Positions 7,661-15,275 of a stretch of 22,774 nucleotides of DNA are shown one piece after another. Where the stretch lies: positions 1 through 22,774 of the forward strand of contig QFOI01000012.1 in assembly GCA_003241175.1 (NCBI GenBank), given 5' to 3'. Positions within the stretch are counted from its first letter, which is position 1, and every line of letters begins with the position of its first letter. Source of the stretch: Pseudopedobacter saltans. Its GTDB lineage: Bacteria > Bacteroidota > Bacteroidia > Chitinophagales > Chitinophagaceae. The notes beneath the pieces were generated by a model. It was not told the origin of the DNA. It did not search any database and saw nothing but the letters and a program-made list of their open reading frames with translations. The position numbers were made by a program, and so were the translations under genes.

Positions 7661-8101
7661 ATGAAAAAAACATTTTTTTGGACGAGTACTTTAATAATAG
7701 TGGCATCCTGCAACAACACGAACAAACCGTCTTCAGAAAAGACGGAGCCCTCTCCCATCGAGATATTGATGGACAGTGTCATGCACGGACATGATCAGGG
7801 TATGGGCAAAATTGGACGTGTGGAAAAGGCCGCTCAAGAGCTTTCCCACAAAATAGATAGCATCAAACAAACCAAAAACGTCAATAAACCCTTATTGGCA
7901 ACATGGGAATCAGCCAAGAAAAATTTGGATCTAGCAGATAGTAGTATGAACAAATGGATGGACAGTTTTGATATGGACATGGACGGCATGGACAGTACCA
8001 CCAAAATCAAATATCTACAAAACAATCAAAAATGGGTGAATGGCATTGCTGACAGTTTGAAAATTGCTCTAAACACCGCTGACAGTTTGCTCAAAAAATA
8101 A
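7661..8101 (+). CDS. Small Met-rich helical lipoprotein
   Basis: A 146-residue protein with a lipobox (IVASCNN, lipidated C17). The mature part is helical and charged, with MDSVMHGHDQGMGKIG (37-52) and MNKWMDSFDMDMDGMD (96-111). The His/Met-rich ends of these helices suggest a helical hairpin that could hold copper (inference). Start 13 bases after the TonB receptor stop, so it closes the operon; the likely terminator follows at once. Similar short lipoproteins with a M..H....M.KM.. helix occur near copper genes in Bacteroidota (recollection, not checked). Function unknown. Confidence 0.7.
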   Translation: MKKTFFWTSTLIIVASCNNTNKPSSEKTEPSPIEILMDSVMHGHDQGMGKIGRVEKAAQELSHKIDSIKQTKNVNKPLLATWESAKKNLDLADSSMNKWMDSFDMDMDGMDSTTKIKYLQNNQKWVNGIADSLKIALNTADSLLKK

Positions 8102-8105
8102 AAAA

Positions 8106-8873
8106 CTATGCGATAAGCTTTTTAACAATTTCATCCGTTAGCTGGCTTATCGCATTTTTATAACCTTCATTGAAAATTGCATTAGCATTTTTCATATCCA
8201 TGATACCATACCTCATCATGTCATGTGGTGAAAAAAACACATCACATACTTGTTTTTTTATGTTGATAGTATCGTTTATCGCAAGATTGAATGTTCGGTC
8301 AATAATCGTAGACATTTTAATTTTCCTAGTTGTCAGATCCATATCATTCACATAAGATCCCACAATCCTATCACAGCGTCCCCATAATTGCCCAACAGGA
8401 AAGTTATCCAAAACACCACCATCCATGTAGATGGCACCTTTCATTTCCACCGGTTGAAAAACCAATGGCACACACGCAGAAGCCAACAACACATTTACCA
8501 ACTCTCCTTTTTCGAAATATTCAATTTCTCCAGTAATAACATTTGTAGCAGCCACAATCAATGGGATTTTCAAGGCCTCAAAAGAATTTCTAGGAAAAAT
8601 GAGTTGAAACAATTTTCTAAAAAAAGTCATGTTAAAAAATCCAGCTTTTCTCCACTGCAAAGCACCTGAAGTCAAAAATCTCGATCTTAGGGATACTTCC
8701 AATATTTCGTCCGGAGTAAAACCTGCCGCATAAAATGCGCCCATCATGGCACCTACACTTGTCCCAGAGATAATGGAAGGCTTAATCCCTTTTTCCTCCA
8801 AGGCTTTCATGGCTCCGAGGTGAGCCAACCCTCTTACACCACCTCCAGAAAGACAATATCCAATATTCCGCAT
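8106..8873 (-). CDS. Patatin-like phospholipase
   Basis: A 255-residue serine lipase/acyl hydrolase using a Ser-Asp dyad. Motifs: glycine-rich oxyanion loop SGGGVRGLAHLG (9-20), nucleophile elbow GTSVG (S39), and DGG (D151), with the following DNFP typical of bacterial patatins. No signal peptide or membrane segment, so probably cytosolic or loosely membrane-bound, acting on phospholipids or lysophospholipids. The reading frame is open to 8915, but the start at 8873 (MRNIGYCLSGGG) is preferred because the glycine loop then begins a few residues after the start, as in the family, and because the longer version would run into the topA terminator hairpin. Related to the RssA/YlbK type. It ends 5 bases from the convergent operon's last gene. 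Confidence 0.85.
   Translation of the reverse strand: MRNIGYCLSGGGVRGLAHLGAMKALEEKGIKPSIISGTSVGAMMGAFYAAGFTPDEILEVSLRSRFLTSGALQWRKAGFFNMTFFRKLFQLIFPRNSFEALKIPLIVAATNVITGEIEYFEKGELVNVLLASACVPLVFQPVEMKGAIYMDGGVLDNFPVGQLWGRCDRIVGSYVNDMDLTTRKIKMSTIIDRTFNLAINDTINIKKQVCDVFFSPHDMMRYGIMDMKNANAIFNEGYKNAISQLTDEIVKKLIA
8108..8160. terminator. Likely two-way terminator inside the end of the patatin gene
   Basis: ATGCGATAAGC (8108-8118) and GCTTATCGCAT (8145-8155) are a perfect 11-bp inverted repeat around a 26-base loop. On the plus strand it is followed by TTTTTA; on the minus strand by AGTTTTTTATTTTTT. The arms lie in the last 16 codons of the patatin gene, and one arm touches its TAG stop. It would end transcription of both convergent units. 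Confidence 0.65.
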
Positions 8874-8913
8874 TATGTTTCTATTTTGTAGAACAAGATA
8901 AATATTTAAATGC

Positions 8914-8943
8914 AAAACGCACTTCCATCGAAGTGCGTTTTTT
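8914..8943 (-). terminator. Strong hairpin terminator after topA
   Basis: A perfect 12-bp stem, AAAACGCACTTC (8914-8925) / GAAGTGCGTTTT (8930-8941), with the loop CATC. It lies 8 bases beyond the topA stop (minus strand), with T4 directly at the stem foot on that strand; the plus strand has T6. Most likely the topA terminator; it separates topA from the patatin gene. Confidence 0.8.
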
Positions 8944-8951
8944 ACTTATTG

Positions 8952-11297
8952 TTAACTTGTTTTCTTTCTTTTTGCTGGCGCTTTTTTCTTAGGAGGATTG
9001 GCTTTTTGCTCTTCAATAATAGCTTTGGCCTCATCGACACTGATTGTTTCTGCTTTTTCCTGTTGCTCTTTATTGAGTTTATAGTTGCGTAAACCAACTT
9101 TAAGGTAAGGACCATAAGGACCGCGCAAAACCTGAATTTTTTCTTTCTCAAAAACTTTTATAGTGCGTTCATCTTTGGCCTTACGTTTTTCAACTATCAA
9201 CGGGCCCACTTCTTCCAGTTCTACACTATATGGATCCATTTCCTTTGTCAAAGAATAGAATTTTTTATCATGTTGTGCATAAGGGCCAAAACGTCCAACG
9301 TTGATAACGACATCCTCACCTTCAAACTTACCTATATTACGAGGCAACTTGAATAGTTCCAAAGCCTCTTCCAAAGTAATAGTTTCAATACTTTGGTCTT
9401 TTCTTAATGCAGCAAAACGAGGTTTTTCTTCATCGTCTACACTTCCGATCTGCACCATTGGACCAAATCGTCCCATTCGGGCAATTATTTTTTTACCGTC
9501 TTCCGCAACACCAAGCTCACGTTCGCCTTTTACGCGATCCGCATTTTCCATGGTAGACTCCACATTGTTATGGAAGGGTTGGTAAAATCCGTCGATCATA
9601 CTATTCCACTTCAACTTTCCACCAGCAATATCGTCGAACTCATTTTCGACGTTGGCAGTGAAGTTATAGTCCATGACTGTCTTGAAATGGTCACTCAAAA
9701 AATCAGTTACGACTAAACCAAGGTCTGTTGGAAACAGTTTATTTTTTTCCGCACCGAAATTTTCGGATACAGTTTTCTTTTCTATTTTGTTATCGGCTGT
9801 CAACTTCAATTGACGCACCTCTCTAGGTGTTCCGTCTTTGTCTCTTTTTTCTACATAATTACGTTTCATCACCGTAGAAATAGTCGGCGCATAAGTGGAT
9901 GGGCGTCCGATACCCAACTCCTCTAATTTTTTTACCAAAGAGGCTTCTGTATAGCGTGCAGATGGGCGCGAATATTTTTCCAATGCCAGCATTTCTTTCA
10001 AATCTACCATTTGTCCAACTGTCAAATTTGGCAAAATACCTTCTTTTTCTTCCTCGTCTTCATCATCACGACCTTCCATATACACTTTCAAAAAACCATC
10101 AAATTTCAATACTTCTCCATTTGCGGACAACAATTCCTTATTGGTAGAAATCTCAATTTTGGCATTGGTTCTTTCAAATTCGGCATCGCTCATCTGGGAT
10201 GCGATTGTACGTTTCCAGATAAGATTGTATAGCGAGCGCGTATCGCCGTCACTAATCGTATGGTTGCTAATATAGGTCGGACGAATAGCCTCGTGCGCTT
10301 CTTGTGCGCTTTGGTTTTTGTTTTTGTAATGGCGAGGCTTGTGGTATTTCTGCCCGTAAGCCGTATTGATTTCTTTTTCTATTTCAGCCATTGCCAATTC
10401 ACTCAAATTAACGGCATCCGTACGCATGTAGGTGATCAAACCGTTTTCATACAACTCCTGAGCTAATCGCATTGTTCGGCTTACGCTATATCCCAATTTC
10501 CTAGAAGCTTCTTGTTGTAATGTTGACGTAGTAAATGGAGGAGCGGGTGTACGTTTTGCAGGTTTTACCTGTACGTCCGTTACTTTATAATTAGCATTTT
10601 TGCAGCTTTCCAAGAATTTGGTTGCATCTTCTTGATTTTCAATTTTAGCTGGGCCATCCGCTTTGAAATTAACAGCTTTATTGTTGATGTCTTTAGCAAC
10701 TAAATTAGCTTCTATCTTAAAAGTACTAACGGCATTGAAAGCATTGATTTCTCTTTCTCTCTCTGCAATCAGGCGAACGGCAACACTTTGCACCCTTCCA
10801 GCGCTAAGGCTACGTTGCATACCTACTTTGCGCCACAAAACAGGACTTAATTCAAACCCGACCAATCTATCCAATATACGTCGAGCCTGTTGAGCATCAA
10901 CGAGATTCATGTCAATAGTACGTGGATTCTGAACAGCTTTTTGAATAGCGGGCTTGGTAATCTCATGGAAAACGATCCGTTTGGTCGTTTTGGGATCCAA
11001 ACCCAATACTTCCGCCAAGTGCCAACTGATTGCCTCTCCTTCACGGTCCTCATCGGAAGCCAACCAAACCTCATCAGCTTTCTTAGCTTGACTTTTAAGT
11101 TCGGATACTACCTTTTTTTTATCATCAGGAATAATATATTTCGGCGTATAATTATGGCTCACATCGACACCCATATTGTCTTTGTCCAGATCACGGACAT
11201 GACCATAGCTACTTCTAACCTCAAAATCTTCCCCCAAAATCTTCTCTATCGTTTTGGCTTTGGCAGGAGACTCGACTATTAATAAATTTTTAGCCAT
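8952..11297 (-). CDS. topA: DNA topoisomerase I (type IA)
   Basis: A 781-residue enzyme that relaxes negative supercoils by passing a strand through a single-strand break held by a tyrosine. Toprim domain at the start: E9 (VESPAKAKTIEKIL), and D82, D84, E86 in DEDREGE. The catalytic tyrosine is Y290 in GLITYMRTDA. The core also has AGRVQSVAVRLI (166-177) and EAHEAIRPT. The C-terminal third is built of topoisomerase C-terminal repeats (RFGP, RFGPYA, RGPYGPYLKVG motifs) rather than four-Cys zinc fingers, and ends in a Lys/Pro/Ala-rich tail, PPKKKAPAKRKKTS, which probably contacts DNA or RNA polymerase. Length fits Bacteroidota TopA. ATG at 11297 gives the canonical MAKNLLIVESPAKAKTI. The 141 bases upstream show no clear promoter. 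Confidence 0.97.
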   Translation of the reverse strand: MAKNLLIVESPAKAKTIEKILGEDFEVRSSYGHVRDLDKDNMGVDVSHNYTPKYIIPDDKKKVVSELKSQAKKADEVWLASDEDREGEAISWHLAEVLGLDPKTTKRIVFHEITKPAIQKAVQNPRTIDMNLVDAQQARRILDRLVGFELSPVLWRKVGMQRSLSAGRVQSVAVRLIAEREREINAFNAVSTFKIEANLVAKDINNKAVNFKADGPAKIENQEDATKFLESCKNANYKVTDVQVKPAKRTPAPPFTTSTLQQEASRKLGYSVSRTMRLAQELYENGLITYMRTDAVNLSELAMAEIEKEINTAYGQKYHKPRHYKNKNQSAQEAHEAIRPTYISNHTISDGDTRSLYNLIWKRTIASQMSDAEFERTNAKIEISTNKELLSANGEVLKFDGFLKVYMEGRDDEDEEEKEGILPNLTVGQMVDLKEMLALEKYSRPSARYTEASLVKKLEELGIGRPSTYAPTISTVMKRNYVEKRDKDGTPREVRQLKLTADNKIEKKTVSENFGAEKNKLFPTDLGLVVTDFLSDHFKTVMDYNFTANVENEFDDIAGGKLKWNSMIDGFYQPFHNNVESTMENADRVKGERELGVAEDGKKIIARMGRFGPMVQIGSVDDEEKPRFAALRKDQSIETITLEEALELFKLPRNIGKFEGEDVVINVGRFGPYAQHDKKFYSLTKEMDPYSVELEEVGPLIVEKRKAKDERTIKVFEKEKIQVLRGPYGPYLKVGLRNYKLNKEQQEKAETISVDEAKAIIEEQKANPPKKKAPAKRKKTS

Positions 11298-11438
11298 ATT
11301 TTAAAATCTTTAAAAACCTCTACATTAGCAATCTTTCGTAAAACATCCTCATCCCACACATCAACTTCATGCAATAATACGTAAATGCTAAAAAAAAGCC
11401 TATTCAAAATTGTTTAGAACCCCATTTTACCCGAAAAA

Positions 11439-11975
11439 CTACTTGTTTTCTTGTTTTTGTTGCAATGTCAGATCGATACCGTTGGCATCTGCATACATTT
11501 TGCCATATCCCCAAAGTAAATCCAATTTGGCTTGCACCTCTTTTTCAGGTTGCTCCAAAAAGCTAAACGCTTTTGTGTGAATATCTGCATCAGGCGCTTT
11601 GTCATCTTTCATCTTAGCCAATTGAAGATAGAAATCCTGTTCACCTTTTATCACAGTTTTGAAAACATCGATGGAAGCGGTAATCATTTCTTTCGCATCT
11701 GTGGTCGCTTTTAAAGCTTCCACTTCTTTAAGATATTTCTGCTCCGTTTCTATCTTACCCTTTACAACTTGTTGGTAATTAACGGTATCGAAGTCTTTTT
11801 TGGATGAATTAAATTCCAATGGAGGTTTGGCAAGAATCTCCAAAATCTCCGTTACGCCAAAGTGCTGCACATAAACCGTACTCAGTACGCAGCGTTTATA
11901 ATATTCCAAGGGTGCTGGGCTGTCACAACTGACCAATATGAACAGCATAGCCAATAGGGCAACAACTTTTTTCAT
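11439..11975 (-). CDS. Uncharacterised helical lipoprotein
   Basis: A 178-residue protein beginning MKKVVALLAMLFILVSCDS, a lipoprotein signal with lipidated C17. The mature part is predominantly helical, with the Tyr-rich EYYKRCVLSTVYVQHFG after the lipobox and repeated Lys/Glu/Ala heptad-like stretches; no catalytic motif seen. The frame is open upstream to 12035, but the start at 11975 is chosen because the signal peptide begins there and because a promoter element lies directly before it. It may belong to a family of Bacteroidota/Leptospira surface lipoproteins (LIC11966-like), a low-confidence thought. It sits between radC and topA on the same strand. Confidence 0.7.
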   Translation of the reverse strand: MKKVVALLAMLFILVSCDSPAPLEYYKRCVLSTVYVQHFGVTEILEILAKPPLEFNSSKKDFDTVNYQQVVKGKIETEQKYLKEVEALKATTDAKEMITASIDVFKTVIKGEQDFYLQLAKMKDDKAPDADIHTKAFSFLEQPEKEVQAKLDLLWGYGKMYADANGIDLTLQQKQENK

Positions 11976-11979
11976 GGCG

Positions 11980-11987
11980 CAAAGGTA
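11980..11987 (-). promoter_or_regulatory. -7 promoter element TACCTTTG for the lipoprotein
   Basis: Perfect TAnnTTTG on the minus strand, only 4 bases before the ATG at 11975. If used, the transcript would start at or next to the start codon, so the mRNA would be leaderless or nearly so. A TTTTTGG about 22 bases upstream may be the -33 element. Confidence 0.45.
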
Positions 11988-12031
11988 TTGGCAAATATTT
12001 TTTATTTTCCAAAAATACCCGAACAATAGAT

Positions 12032-12751
12032 TCACAACAACCCTTCATCGGCAAAGCTAAAATAGCCGCAATCGCTTACTATTATATGATCAACCACTTG
12101 AATATCAAGCAATTTGGAAGCATCACACAGTTTATTCGTCATATTTTGGTCCGCTTGACTAGGACGAAGTGAGCCGCTCGGATGGTTATGCGAAAAAATC
12201 ATTTTGGCCGCATTGTGCTCTAATGCTTTTTTCAATATAACCTGAACGTCTACCACTGTTCCTTTCCTACCTCCAGAACTTACGACTTCCATATGGTTAA
12301 CCTTATTGGCATTGTTGAGAAACAAAACAACAAAAACCTCCTCCGAAAGATGTTGGAATTTTGCTTGTAGATATTTTGCTGCGTCTGAACTACTAGAGAT
12401 GGTTTCCTTTTTTTGCTTATTGGATTCCCGGCGGATACCCAATTCCAAAGCAGCTACGATGGCAATAGCTTTGGCAGGACCGATTCCTTTTATCTTCAAT
12501 TTCAGAATCTCTTGTACCGAAAGACGCCCGAGCCTATTTAAATCATTGTCGATGGAGGCAAGAAGTCTTTTGCACACCTGGACAGCACTATCCTCTCTCG
12601 TTCCATTGTTGATAATGATTGCCAGCAATTCGGCATCGCTTAGAATATCTTTTCCTTTTGCCATCATCTTTTCACGAGGACGGTCGTCGACGGCCCAGTT
12701 TTTAATGGAAAACGGATTTTGAAGAGTAGGTTTAGGTATCTCAGTGCTCAT
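12032..12751 (-). CDS. radC: RadC family protein (JAB/MPN-type)
   Basis: A 239-residue protein: an N-terminal helix-hairpin-helix part with KGIGPAKAIAIVAALELGIR (88-107), then a JAMM/MPN domain with E138 and the zinc-binding HNHPSGSLRPSQAD (H188, H190, D201), ending in SDCGYFSFADEGLL. Despite the old name, a role in DNA repair is not established; the family has a metallopeptidase-like fold and is often linked to DNA processing. All metal ligands are present, so the protein is intact. It is divergent from prs with 112 bases between the starts. The lipoprotein gene lies 56 bases downstream and has its own promoter element. Confidence 0.93.
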   Translation of the reverse strand: MSTEIPKPTLQNPFSIKNWAVDDRPREKMMAKGKDILSDAELLAIIINNGTREDSAVQVCKRLLASIDNDLNRLGRLSVQEILKLKIKGIGPAKAIAIVAALELGIRRESNKQKKETISSSSDAAKYLQAKFQHLSEEVFVVLFLNNANKVNHMEVVSSGGRKGTVVDVQVILKKALEHNAAKMIFSHNHPSGSLRPSQADQNMTNKLCDASKLLDIQVVDHIIVSDCGYFSFADEGLL

Positions 12752-12830
12752 AAGTTAGTATTTTGTCATGCAGTTACCCACAATTTAGGGATTAATTGCA
12801 TTCAAAGTTTATTTAATTGTTATTTCTCTC

Positions 12831-12838
12831 TATCTTCG
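12831..12838 (+). promoter_or_regulatory. Near-consensus -7 element TATCTTCG before prs
   Basis: One mismatch to TAnnTTTG, 25 bases before the prs ATG at 12864. No well-placed -33 TTG is visible (a TTG at 12817-12819 is too close). Confidence 0.35.
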
Positions 12839-12863
12839 CCCTCCAGCCACATTATCATACAAT

Positions 12864-13826
12864 ATGAATCCTTCCGTTAAGATCTTTTCGGGTACTGGTT
12901 CCGAAGAGCTAGCCGAGAAAATAGCAAGTAGCTATGGTACTCATTTAGGTAAGATCCAAATTCAAAAGTTCAGTGATGGGGAAATTCAGCCCATTTTTCT
13001 TGAAAGTATTCGTGGAGATTACGTTTTTTTGGTTCAGAGTACGAGTGCCCCATCCGACAACATTATCGAACTGCTATTGATGATTGATGCCGCAAAAAGG
13101 GCAAGTGCAGAAAAAATCATTGCGGTAATCCCCTATTATGGATATGCACGTCAGGACCGAAAAGACAAGCCACGTGTCGCTATTGGTGCCAAACTGATCG
13201 CATCCATTTTAGAAAAAGCCGGTGCCGATCGTGTCATTACAATGGACTTACATGCGCCGCAAATACAAGGTTTTTTCGAAATGCCTGTGGACCATCTGGA
13301 CAGTTCCGCTATTTTTATCCCCTACATTGAACATCTCAAGCTAAAAAGCCTTACCTTTGCCGCCCCTGATGTGGGTAGTACCAATCGGGTAAGAGGAATT
13401 GCGAGTTTTTTCAATGCGGAAATGGTAATATGCGACAAGCATAGGAAAAGAGCAAACGAGATCGCAAGTATGGTGGTGATCGGAGACGTGACAGGCAAGG
13501 ACATCATATTGATAGACGACATTATCGACACGGCAGGCACACTTACCAAATCAGCAGGTTTGTTGATGGAAAAAGGGGCCAAAAGCGTAAGAGCATTCTG
13601 TACACATGCTGTATTAAGTGGAAAAGCTTACGAAAACATTGCCAACAGTGTATTGAAAGAACTGGTAGTCTGCGACACGATTCCGCTTAACAAAGCAAAA
13701 GTGGCTGAATACAAATTGGAAAACAAGATAAAGATTGCATCTGTTGCAGACTTATTTGCCGTGGCACTTAGGAACGCATACGAAAACAGAAGTATCACCA
13801 ATCTATTCATCCACTCCAAAAGATAA
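12864..13826 (+). CDS. prs: Ribose-phosphate pyrophosphokinase (PRPP synthetase)
   Basis: A 320-residue enzyme making PRPP from ribose 5-phosphate and ATP, for purine, pyrimidine, His, Trp and NAD synthesis. Visible motifs: FSDGE (36-40), RQDRK (96-100), the metal-binding DLHAPQIQGFF (128-138, H130), the flexible-loop lysine/arginine region CDKHRKRANE (190-199), and the PRPP-binding loop DDIIDTAGT (218-226). Length and motifs are those of class I enzymes. Cytosolic. rplY follows after 23 bases, so the two are likely co-transcribed, coupling nucleotide supply to ribosome production. Confidence 0.97.
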   Translation: MNPSVKIFSGTGSEELAEKIASSYGTHLGKIQIQKFSDGEIQPIFLESIRGDYVFLVQSTSAPSDNIIELLLMIDAAKRASAEKIIAVIPYYGYARQDRKDKPRVAIGAKLIASILEKAGADRVITMDLHAPQIQGFFEMPVDHLDSSAIFIPYIEHLKLKSLTFAAPDVGSTNRVRGIASFFNAEMVICDKHRKRANEIASMVVIGDVTGKDIILIDDIIDTAGTLTKSAGLLMEKGAKSVRAFCTHAVLSGKAYENIANSVLKELVVCDTIPLNKAKVAEYKLENKIKIASVADLFAVALRNAYENRSITNLFIHSKR

Positions 13827-13849
13827 AAATTTTTAAAAACAGATAAACA

Positions 13850-14428
13850 ATGAACACAATTACAATCGAAGGACAACTGAGGACCGAATTCGGCAAAAAA
13901 GCCACCCGCGCGGTTCGCTCTCAGGACGAAGTGCCAGCTGTAATTTACGGGGGTGCCAAAGAGATCAATTTCTCTGCTCCGGCAAAAGCTTTCAAATCTT
14001 TGATCTACACTGATAAATTTCAGTTAGTAGAAATCAACGTTGATGGCCAAAAACATACAGCTATCATGAAAGACTTACAGTTTGACAGAGTTTCTGACAA
14101 ATTGATCCACATTGACTTTTTGGAATTGTCCGATGACAAAAAAGTTATTGCCAATCTTCCAATCAAATTCACAGGATCTTCAGTGGGTGTTAAAGCTGGT
14201 GGTAAATTTGTATCCAAATTAAATACGCTTAAAGTAAAAACATTCCCTAAATACTTGAAAGAATTCATCACGGTTGATATCACCAACCTTGAATTGAATG
14301 GTAACGTACGTGTTGAGGATGTACACGCCGACAATTTCGAAATCATGAACTCTCCACGTATTCCTATTGCATCTGTAGTATTGACTCGTCAGTTGAAACA
14401 AGCTGCGACTGCAGAAGCGAAAAAATAA
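13850..14428 (+). CDS. rplY: Large ribosomal subunit protein bL25, Ctc type
   Basis: A 192-residue protein that binds 5S rRNA. The first ~90 residues are the L25 barrel (GQLRTEFGKKATRAVRSQDEVPAVIYGG), and the rest is the TL5/Ctc extension (IPIKF-type strand at ANLPIKFTGSSVGVKAGGKF and the ending PRIPIASVVLTRQ), followed by an Ala/Lys tail. Longer than the 94-residue E. coli form, as usual outside Gammaproteobacteria. It lies between prs and a strong terminator hairpin, with pth beyond. Confidence 0.96.
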   Translation: MNTITIEGQLRTEFGKKATRAVRSQDEVPAVIYGGAKEINFSAPAKAFKSLIYTDKFQLVEINVDGQKHTAIMKDLQFDRVSDKLIHIDFLELSDDKKVIANLPIKFTGSSVGVKAGGKFVSKLNTLKVKTFPKYLKEFITVDITNLELNGNVRVEDVHADNFEIMNSPRIPIASVVLTRQLKQAATAEAKK

Positions 14429-14454
14429 GATTCAACTTAAATTTATCTTATATC

Positions 14455-14489
14455 CAAAGCCTTGCCAATGCAAGGCTTTGTTATTTTTG
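14455..14489 (+). terminator. Terminator of prs-rplY, overlapping a possible pth promoter
   Basis: An 11-bp stem, CAAAGCCTTGC (14455-14465) / GCAAGGCTTTG (14470-14480), loop CAAT, then TTATTTTTG. The T-run itself, TATTTTTG (14482-14489), is a perfect TAnnTTTG, 32 bases before the pth start. A TTG at 14462 lies 17 bases upstream of it, in the stem. Confidence 0.8.
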
Positions 14490-14521
14490 CTTGACTTTTT
14501 GTATTTTAATAGAATAAAAAC

Positions 14522-15100
14522 ATGCCCGGAAAATTTTTGATTGTAGGTTTAGGTAATATTGGAACTGAGTACATCAACACAAGACACAATGCTGGATTTG
14601 ATGTTGTCGAATCTTTTGTCATTAAGCACGGAGGATTCTTTAAATCCGACAGGCTGGCTGATGTAGCCGAAGTCAAATGGAAGGGAAATACCTACATCTG
14701 CATCAAGCCAACGACCTATATGAACCTCAGTGGCAAATCCTTAAAATACTGGATGGATAAAGAAAAAATTGCTCCTGAAAACATATTGGTTATCGTTGAC
14801 GATCTAGCATTGCCAATCGAAAAACTACGTCTCCGTGGCCACGGTAGCGACGCAGGACACAATGGGCTAAAAGACATACAATTGATGCTCGGTACCGACA
14901 AATACCCACGCCTGAAATTTGGCATTGGCAACAATTTTCCGAAAGGAATGCAAGCCGAATTTGTATTGGGAAAATGGTTTCCAGAAGAAAAAGCTACTAT
15001 TCAAAAAAAGATCGAAAAGTCAGTTGAGATTATTGAAGCGTTTTCCACTATTGGACTAGAACGTGCGATGAATCAATATAACAACTTTGTAGTTGAGTAA
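14522..15100 (+). CDS. pth: Peptidyl-tRNA hydrolase
   Basis: A 192-residue enzyme that releases peptides from peptidyl-tRNA dropped by ribosomes. Active-site residues match the E. coli enzyme: N12 (VGLGNIG), catalytic H22 (NTRHNAG), N68 (PTTYMNLSG), D93 (VIVDDL) and N114 (GHNGLKDI). Full length and intact, cytosolic. It follows rplY in the same direction, but a terminator lies between, so it probably has its own promoter. The 175 bases after it contain no gene or recognisable RNA, only the promoter of the next gene. Confidence 0.96.
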   Translation: MPGKFLIVGLGNIGTEYINTRHNAGFDVVESFVIKHGGFFKSDRLADVAEVKWKGNTYICIKPTTYMNLSGKSLKYWMDKEKIAPENILVIVDDLALPIEKLRLRGHGSDAGHNGLKDIQLMLGTDKYPRLKFGIGNNFPKGMQAEFVLGKWFPEEKATIQKKIEKSVEIIEAFSTIGLERAMNQYNNFVVE

Positions 15101-15204
15101 GTTTTTCTAATATTGCAACATTCCGAACACCGTCACATAATTGATGATATCTATAGTTTCGAATTCTTCAATGAAACAAACTTCCTAGGAATAATTACTA
15201 AATA

Positions 15205-15235
15205 TTGATTTTGCTCGCTTTATTAAATATTTTTG
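15205..15235 (+). promoter_or_regulatory. Promoter of the FUSC gene: TTG (-33) and TATTTTTG (-7)
   Basis: TTG at 15205-15207 and a perfect TAnnTTTG at 15228-15235, separated by 20 bases, the expected Bacteroidota spacing. The ATG at 15276 lies 40 bases downstream. This is the most complete promoter in the window. Confidence 0.6.
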
Positions 15236-15275
15236 CCACTCTTAATTAATCGTAAATGGCAACAATTCCAACAAT

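Noticed and set aside
8874..8915. Longer N-terminus for the patatin gene
   Set aside because: It would put 14 extra residues before the glycine loop and run into the topA terminator; the family starts just before the loop.
11273..11408. A 42-codon minus-strand frame (TTG start) overlapping the topA start, with protein-like composition
   Set aside because: Short, no recognisable motif, weak start codon and overlap with topA in another frame; expected by chance in AT-rich sequence.
11976..12035. Longer N-terminus for the lipoprotein after radC
   Set aside because: The extension would precede a complete lipoprotein signal peptide, overlaps the radC stop and crosses the promoter element.
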